A stretch of DNA of 64,000 nucleotides from positions 1 through 64,000 of the forward strand of contig JBFWVD010000009.1 in NCBI GenBank assembly GCA_050246915.1, read 5' to 3'. Origin of the DNA: JBFWVD01 sp050246915. Lineage in GTDB: Bacteria; Actinomycetota; Acidimicrobiia; Acidimicrobiales; Ilumatobacteraceae. Below the pieces are notes generated by a model. That model was not told where the DNA came from and did not search any database. It was given only the letters and a program-made list of their open reading frames with translations. A program made the translations under genes and the position numbers. Of the stretch, positions 59,796 through 64,000 are shown in pieces (the first letter of the stretch is position 1; each line of letters starts with the position of its first letter).

Positions 59796-60351
59796 CTCGC
59801 TCACTCCGACGTCCATCGGGCGGGACTTGGTTCCCGAGCAGCACCGCGAGCTGGGCTCTGCCACGGGCGATGCGCGACTTCACCGTCCCGACCGGGATGT
59901 CGAGGGTTCGCGCGATGTCGCTGTAGTCGTAACCGTTCAGATCCCGGAGCACGACCGGGACACGGAACTCCTCGGAGAGGAGCTCGAGCGCAGCATCGAT
60001 GGTCATCCGGTCGGTCAGCGTCGTGTCGAAGGTCGGGCCGGTTGTGGTGGGCTCGTGGGCTGGATCCTCGGCCATGGCCATCGGCCGGCGTTTGCGCCGC
60101 CGCATCTCATCGAGGCAGGCGTTGGTGGCAACCCGATAGATCCACGTCGACAACGCCGAGCGTCCATCGAAGCGTGCCAAGCCCTTCACGACGGCGATGA
60201 GGGCTTCCTGAGCCGCGTCGGCGGCGTCGGCGTCGTTGCCGGTCATGCGCCGGCAAACGGCGAAGATCCGGTCGTAGTGCTCTCGCAAGAGCAGGTCGAC
60301 GGCGGCTCGATCGCCTCGCTGCGCTCGCCCGATGAGATCTGGATCAGCCAC
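59788..60351 (-). CDS. ECF-type RNA polymerase sigma factor (SigM-like position)
   Basis: A 187-residue group-4 sigma factor. Region 2 is DADAADAAQEALIAVVKGLARFDGRSALSTWIYRVATNACLDEMRRRKRR (read in conserved blocks); region 4 HTH is LNGYDYSDIARTLDIPVGTVKSRIARGRAQL. GTG 60351 is chosen; the upstream open frame is not sigma-like. It overlaps the kinase gene and the anti-sigma gene by eight bases each. The locus matches mycobacterial sigM next to trxB2-trxC. Confidence 0.92.
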   Translation of the reverse strand: MADPDLIGRAQRGDRAAVDLLLREHYDRIFAVCRRMTGNDADAADAAQEALIAVVKGLARFDGRSALSTWIYRVATNACLDEMRRRKRRPMAMAEDPAHEPTTTGPTFDTTLTDRMTIDAALELLSEEFRVPVVLRDLNGYDYSDIARTLDIPVGTVKSRIARGRAQLAVLLGNQVPPDGRRSERDD

Positions 60352-62008
60352 GAACGGCGATCTCCGTGATGGCCAGCCGGAAGCTGGGCTCGGTGACGCC
60401 GGGGTCGGTGATCCAGATGAGCACGTACTGACCGGCGCCGCCCACCTCGAGTTCCAGTGGTCCGCTGGCCGAGCGTCCCTCGGCCCGTCGCTCACCCCAT
60501 TGCGCGAGATCGGTGTGGACCTCGGACGATCGATAGGCCGACGCGGCCCAGTCTCGGCCGGGACTGTCGATGGTGACGAGGTAGGTGGACGCGTCGCGTT
60601 CGAGTTGCACGATGATGCCGACCCCGCTCTTGCCGGCCAGGTTCCGACCCTTGTATCGCTCGGTCATCCATGCGGTGGCCTTGTCCCCGTCGGTGAGCGC
60701 AGGGAGCAACTCGTCACGCTCACGCCCGTCGCCGGGGGACGGATCGAACGTCCGCAAGGCGACGACGTCGATCGGCTCGGCGGCCACATTCACCGCGGTC
60801 CCCGACTGCTTCGCACCGGAACCGGACCTGAACCAGTCGAGGCCGATCTGCGAGCTGCCAGCCACGACGGCAGCGACGACGAGTGCGATGGCCAACATCA
60901 CGCCGACGACGATGTGGACCGAGCGAGGCGCGCTGTCCTTGGGCGCCCCATCGGGAGGCGTACCGGGCACGCGTGGCGTGACATCGACCGGGCGCGTACC
61001 GGGCTTGGGAGGGGGACCGTTCGAAGCTGGGCGCTCGTTGCCGCGACCGACGATGGTCGGGTCGCGAGGGATGTCGCGGGTGCGATCGGCCACCGGGACC
61101 GGTCCACCGGTGGCCAGGATCGACATCGCCTCGGCCGCGCTCGACGGCCGCCCGGACATCTCCTTGCGCAGCGAGTGATCGATCAGTTCGGCCAGACCCA
61201 CCGGGATGTCGCGGCGCACCCACGCCACCGGACGAGGCGGCTGGTGGAGTCGGGCGAGTGCCGTGGCGGCATCGCTGCCCGCGTCGAACGGGGGCTCGCC
61301 GGCCAGGCACTCATAGAGCACCACCGCCAAGCTGTAGAGATCGGTGCGGGCATCCACCGGCGCGCCGGTCACTTGCTCGGGAGCGATGTACTTGGCTGTC
61401 CCCAGCATGATGTCGTCGCTGGTCAGGTCGACGACGGGAGCGTCGGAGACCGCCTCGTCGACGAACCGAGATCCGGCGAAGAGCCCGGCAGAGGCGTCCG
61501 GGGAGACCGCCTTGGCGATGCCGAAGTCGCCGAGCAGGATGCGGCCGTCGTTGGCCATCAAGATGTTGGCCGGCTTGATGTCGCGATGGATGACGCCGTT
61601 GCGGTGAGCGAGCGTGAGACCCGACAGGATCTGCTGCGCGATGGCGATGACCTCGCTCGGCTCGAGGCGATGCTCGCCATCGAGTCGCTGGCGTAGTGAC
61701 GGGCCGTCGACCAATTCCATGACGATGGCTTCGAGGCCCGGCTCGCTGATCGTGTCGTACACCCCGACGAGATTGGGATGCGAGAGGCGCGCCCCGGCAA
61801 GTGCCTCGCGACGGAAGCGCTCGACCGCAGTGGGGTTGGCCTGCAGGACCGGCTTGAGGAGCTTGACGGCAACGTCCCGTTTCAGCGTCTCGTCGCGGGC
61901 GTGCCAGACCTCGGCCATACCGCCGACGGCCAGCCGCTCGAACAAGCGGTAGCGATCGGCGAGCCGCCGCGCTGGTGCGGCCGTGACGCTGGACCCCTCA
62001 TCGGCCAT
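60344..62008 (-). CDS. Transmembrane Ser/Thr protein kinase at the MurJ-pseudokinase locus
   Basis: A 554-residue receptor kinase. The catalytic domain (about 20-285) has Lys49 (AVKLL), Glu68, the catalytic loop HRDIKPAN (Asp143), DFG (Asp161) and APE (YIAPEQV), so it should be active. A Pro-rich juxtamembrane region, one transmembrane helix (HIVVGVMLAIALVVAAVVAG) and an outer discoidin-like domain (FDPSPGDGRERDELLPALTDGDKATAW...) follow. That outer domain is like the C-terminus of mycobacterial Rv3910, where the kinase is fused to MurJ and is a pseudokinase. Here no MurJ is attached. It overlaps the sigma gene by eight bases. Confidence 0.93.
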   Translation of the reverse strand: MADEGSSVTAAPARRLADRYRLFERLAVGGMAEVWHARDETLKRDVAVKLLKPVLQANPTAVERFRREALAGARLSHPNLVGVYDTISEPGLEAIVMELVDGPSLRQRLDGEHRLEPSEVIAIAQQILSGLTLAHRNGVIHRDIKPANILMANDGRILLGDFGIAKAVSPDASAGLFAGSRFVDEAVSDAPVVDLTSDDIMLGTAKYIAPEQVTGAPVDARTDLYSLAVVLYECLAGEPPFDAGSDAATALARLHQPPRPVAWVRRDIPVGLAELIDHSLRKEMSGRPSSAAEAMSILATGGPVPVADRTRDIPRDPTIVGRGNERPASNGPPPKPGTRPVDVTPRVPGTPPDGAPKDSAPRSVHIVVGVMLAIALVVAAVVAGSSQIGLDWFRSGSGAKQSGTAVNVAAEPIDVVALRTFDPSPGDGRERDELLPALTDGDKATAWMTERYKGRNLAGKSGVGIIVQLERDASTYLVTIDSPGRDWAASAYRSSEVHTDLAQWGERRAEGRSASGPLELEVGGAGQYVLIWITDPGVTEPSFRLAITEIAVRG

Positions 62009-62048
62009 GGTGCACGAACGCTACTGAACACACCCCGCGCCGCGCGGG

Positions 62049-62084
62049 ACACGGCGGAAGACACGGCGGAACGCACGGCGGAAC
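62049..62084. repeat. Three 12-bp tandem repeats
   Basis: ACACGGCGGAAG, ACACGGCGGAAC, GCACGGCGGAAC follow each other in the kinase-degV gap, each one base different from the next. They lie 40 bases upstream of the kinase start. Confidence 0.65.
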
Positions 62085-62119
62085 GGACCGCGCATGAGGC
62101 GCTGTGTTGGGGACGCTGA

Positions 62120-62965
62120 TCAGGACCGCTTGCTCTGGAACACGACACCGATGGTGCCCTGTCCGGCATGGGCACCGATGACGGCGCCGATGTCGCCGAC
62201 CACGATGTCCCCGGTGGGGCTGAGTGGACGGAGCTTGGCAACGAACTGATCGACGTCGGGACACGCAGCGTGCATGACGGCGAGGTTCTCGATCTCACCG
62301 GCGGCGGTGACCTGATCGATCAAGAACGACAACGCCTTGGCCCGGGTCCGTTGTTTGCCGCCCTCTTCGACTTTGCCGTTGACCACTTCGATGATCGGCT
62401 TGATCGACAGGACCGACGCCACGAGCGCTTTCGCTCCGCCGATACGGCCACCCTTCTTCAGGTTCTCCAGGGTGTCGAGCGCGCCCCATACGTGAGTCCG
62501 TGATGCGAGGTCGCGAGCTCGCGCTTCGATGACGTCGATGCTCGCTCCATCATCGGCGAGTCGAGCGCAATCCACGCAGATCATGCCGAGGCCGATCGTG
62601 ACCGACGCGGAGTCGATGACTCGGACCTCGATCTGGTCGCCCACAGCGCGCGCTGCCAGTTCCGCCGACTGCATCGTGGCCGACAATCCGGCTGACAGGT
62701 TGATGCACACGATGCCGGTGGCACCATCGGCTGCGAGCGAGCGGAACACCGCCTCGAACGCCCCGGGGGACGGGGCCGCGGTGGACGGCAACACCGGGGA
62801 CGCCGCGCACTTCGCCCAGAACTGCGTGGGGGTGAGGTCCACCCGATCGGTGTACTCGGTGTCGCCGAAGCGGATGGTGAGAGGGACGATCTCGATGCCG
62901 AGCTCCGCGGCAATGCTGTCGGGCAGGTCGCAGGCGCTGTCGGTGACGATTCGGACACGGCTCAT
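62120..62965 (-). CDS. degV: DegV family fatty-acid-binding protein
   Basis: A 281-residue DegV protein. It binds fatty acids, in some species as part of fatty-acid kinase. The N-terminal RIVTDSACDLP and the central LSAGLSATMQSAELAA block (nucleotide/fatty-acid pocket), VIDSASVTIGLG, and LENLKKGGRIGGAKA are the family signatures. ATG 62965 is the chosen start. It lies between the kinase gene and the DUF6049-like gene, a place where mycobacteria have MurJ. Confidence 0.93.
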   Translation of the reverse strand: MSRVRIVTDSACDLPDSIAAELGIEIVPLTIRFGDTEYTDRVDLTPTQFWAKCAASPVLPSTAAPSPGAFEAVFRSLAADGATGIVCINLSAGLSATMQSAELAARAVGDQIEVRVIDSASVTIGLGMICVDCARLADDGASIDVIEARARDLASRTHVWGALDTLENLKKGGRIGGAKALVASVLSIKPIIEVVNGKVEEGGKQRTRAKALSFLIDQVTAAGEIENLAVMHAACPDVDQFVAKLRPLSPTGDIVVGDIGAVIGAHAGQGTIGVVFQSKRS

Positions 62966-62978
62966 CGGGGTGATCCTG

Positions 62979-64000
62979 TCACGATCGAAGGTGGGCTGAG
63001 GGATGCCGGGAGGCAGAAGCGTTTGCTTCGTGGCGTCGGCGGCGTCGGAAGTCCCGGATCCACCAGAAGCCGAGGAACACCAACGCGCCGATCGACAAGA
63101 TGAGGCCGAGGCCCGAGACGGCAAAGGATCGCAGCCGCACCCGACCTGGTGGACCGACCTGGAACCGCCCGTCCGGGGTGTTGAACTCTGCCCGCAGGAT
63201 GAGGGAGCCCGACGCGCGCGCCTTCACCTTCACGTCGATCTCCGTGACCGGGTCGGTGAGGGTGATCGTGCGGGTCGTGCCTTCGGGGAACTCGAGCTTG
63301 TCGCCCGACAGCTTGAGCTGCACCTGAACGATGGTGTCGGTGGACCTACGGATGCGTAGGCGGATCACCTGGTTGCGTGAGAGCAGCGACGCCCCGGTGG
63401 TCTCCAGCCCCGACACGACATTGCGCAGCGAGTCGAGCTCGGCGCCGATCCGATCGAGGGTGGACTGACGCGTCGTGGCGTCGACGTTCGAGGAACTGGT
63501 GAGCAGCAACGTGGTGCGCACCGCGGCCACCGAGGTGTCGCCCGGGATCATCTCCCCGACGCTGGCGGTGACCAGTCGTTTGAGAACCAGTTCGTTCACG
63601 TACGAGGCCCCGTCGCTGGCCGGGTCGAGGGGGTTGAGGGAACGGACGACCGGCTCGGCCGAGGTGCCCTCCGCGGCCAGCCTCATCGAAGACACCTGGG
63701 TGAAGTAGTCATCGATGGTCACCGGCTGCAGCCAGCTGTTCGAACCGACGAAGTCCAGCAGCGCGGACAACTCGGACTCGGTCGGATTCCAGCGGTCCGA
63801 CGGCAGCAGGACGACGCCGCGTGCCCCTGCTGGTTCGAACATCGACTCCGGGTCTTCCATCCAGATCTGCATCAGCTCGCCGAACAAGCTGGCCAGCCGA
63901 TCGGTGCTCGCACCGTTGGCCTCGAGTCGACGGGTGAGCCAGTCGTCGGCGGCGACGGCCTGCATGATCGCCCCCGAATCGGTGGCGAGTTCGAATGGCC
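62979..64000 (-). CDS. DUF6049-like membrane protein, N-terminus beyond the window
   Basis: The frame is open from the window end to the stop at 62979; at least 340 residues are encoded and the start lies outside. The visible part includes LSALLDFVGSNSWLQPVTIDDYF and a β-rich region (SGDKLEFPEGTTRTITLTDPVTEIDVKVKARASGSLILRAEF, read in strands), followed by one C-terminal transmembrane helix (AVSGLGLILSIGALVFLGFWWI) and a basic tail. This is the layout and locus of the mycobacterial Rv3909-type proteins (DUF6049), large exported proteins of unknown role next to MurJ. It precedes degV by 13 bases. Confidence 0.8.
   Translation of the reverse strand, partial: PFELATDSGAIMQAVAADDWLTRRLEANGASTDRLASLFGELMQIWMEDPESMFEPAGARGVVLLPSDRWNPTESELSALLDFVGSNSWLQPVTIDDYFTQVSSMRLAAEGTSAEPVVRSLNPLDPASDGASYVNELVLKRLVTASVGEMIPGDTSVAAVRTTLLLTSSSNVDATTRQSTLDRIGAELDSLRNVVSGLETTGASLLSRNQVIRLRIRRSTDTIVQVQLKLSGDKLEFPEGTTRTITLTDPVTEIDVKVKARASGSLILRAEFNTPDGRFQVGPPGRVRLRSFAVSGLGLILSIGALVFLGFWWIRDFRRRRRHEANASASRHPSAHLRS

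Noticed and set aside
1..64000. CRISPR arrays
   Set aside because: No series of regularly spaced repeats was found; the tandem repeats seen are short and few.

Overview
The window is high-GC DNA from an actinobacterium and carries the replication-origin neighbourhood of its chromosome. GTG starts are frequent, overlaps of the ATGA/GTGA kind join many gene pairs, and from about 37.8 to 64 kb the gene order closely follows the mycobacterial origin region (DUF6049 / kinase / sigM-like / anti-sigma / trxB / trxA / cwlM-like / parB-parA / rsmG / jag / yidC / yidD / rnpA / rpmH / dnaA / dnaN / recF / dciA / gyrB / gyrA / DUF3566 / tRNA-Ile). The accessory gene mix (cyclase family, acyl-CoA dehydrogenase, PhyH, CoA ligase) and the absence of mycobacterial cell-envelope genes suggest the class Acidimicrobiia. 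That placement is an inference and would need a 16S or marker-gene tree.

Left part (1 to 2.5 kb): the tail of an IS630-type transposase, a DUF222/HNH endonuclease gene and an AT-richer orphan gene end at a tRNA-Ala(TGC), which looks like a small acquired island. From 2.6 to 16.2 kb there is a mixture of single genes and short operons: a small membrane protein, a cyclase-family hydrolase, a secreted subtilase, an SDR, an acyl-CoA dehydrogenase, an FKBP isomerase, an AraC/DJ-1 regulator, a DinB protein, a large thioester-domain surface protein with an LPxTG anchor, and a gamma-carbonic anhydrase / PhyH / AMP-ligase group.

From 16.3 to 29 kb: an AAA+ ATPase of the DUF234 type is divergent from a lower-pathway cobalamin cluster (cobT, cobO, cbiZ, cobU, cobS, cbiB with an embedded methyltransferase gene). 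This set fits corrinoid salvage and remodelling rather than ring synthesis. A PAS-GAF-GGDEF-EAL protein with a degraded EAL domain overlaps cbiB, and a soluble MgtE_N/CBS protein is paired with a DUF1003 protein. From 28.5 to 33.5 kb a zur-like gene and a zinc ABC importer (znuA, znuC and two permease genes) diverge around a near-perfect Zur-type inverted repeat. From 33.5 to 37.5 kb lie mostly uncharacterised small operons and lipoproteins.

Origin region (37.8 to 64 kb): dnaA, dnaN, recF, dciA, gyrB and gyrA run leftwards, while rpmH, rnpA, yidD, yidC, jag, rsmG, parA and parB run rightwards. DnaA boxes lie on both sides of dnaA, and two parS sites precede parA. GyrB is interrupted by a 541-residue intein that carries a homing-endonuclease domain and an extra helix-turn-helix. 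Right of parB, a leftward block holds a CwlM-like protein, thioredoxin and its reductase, an ECF sigma / anti-sigma pair, a transmembrane Ser/Thr kinase with intact catalytic motifs at the locus where mycobacteria have the MurJ-pseudokinase fusion, DegV, and a DUF6049-like protein cut by the window end.
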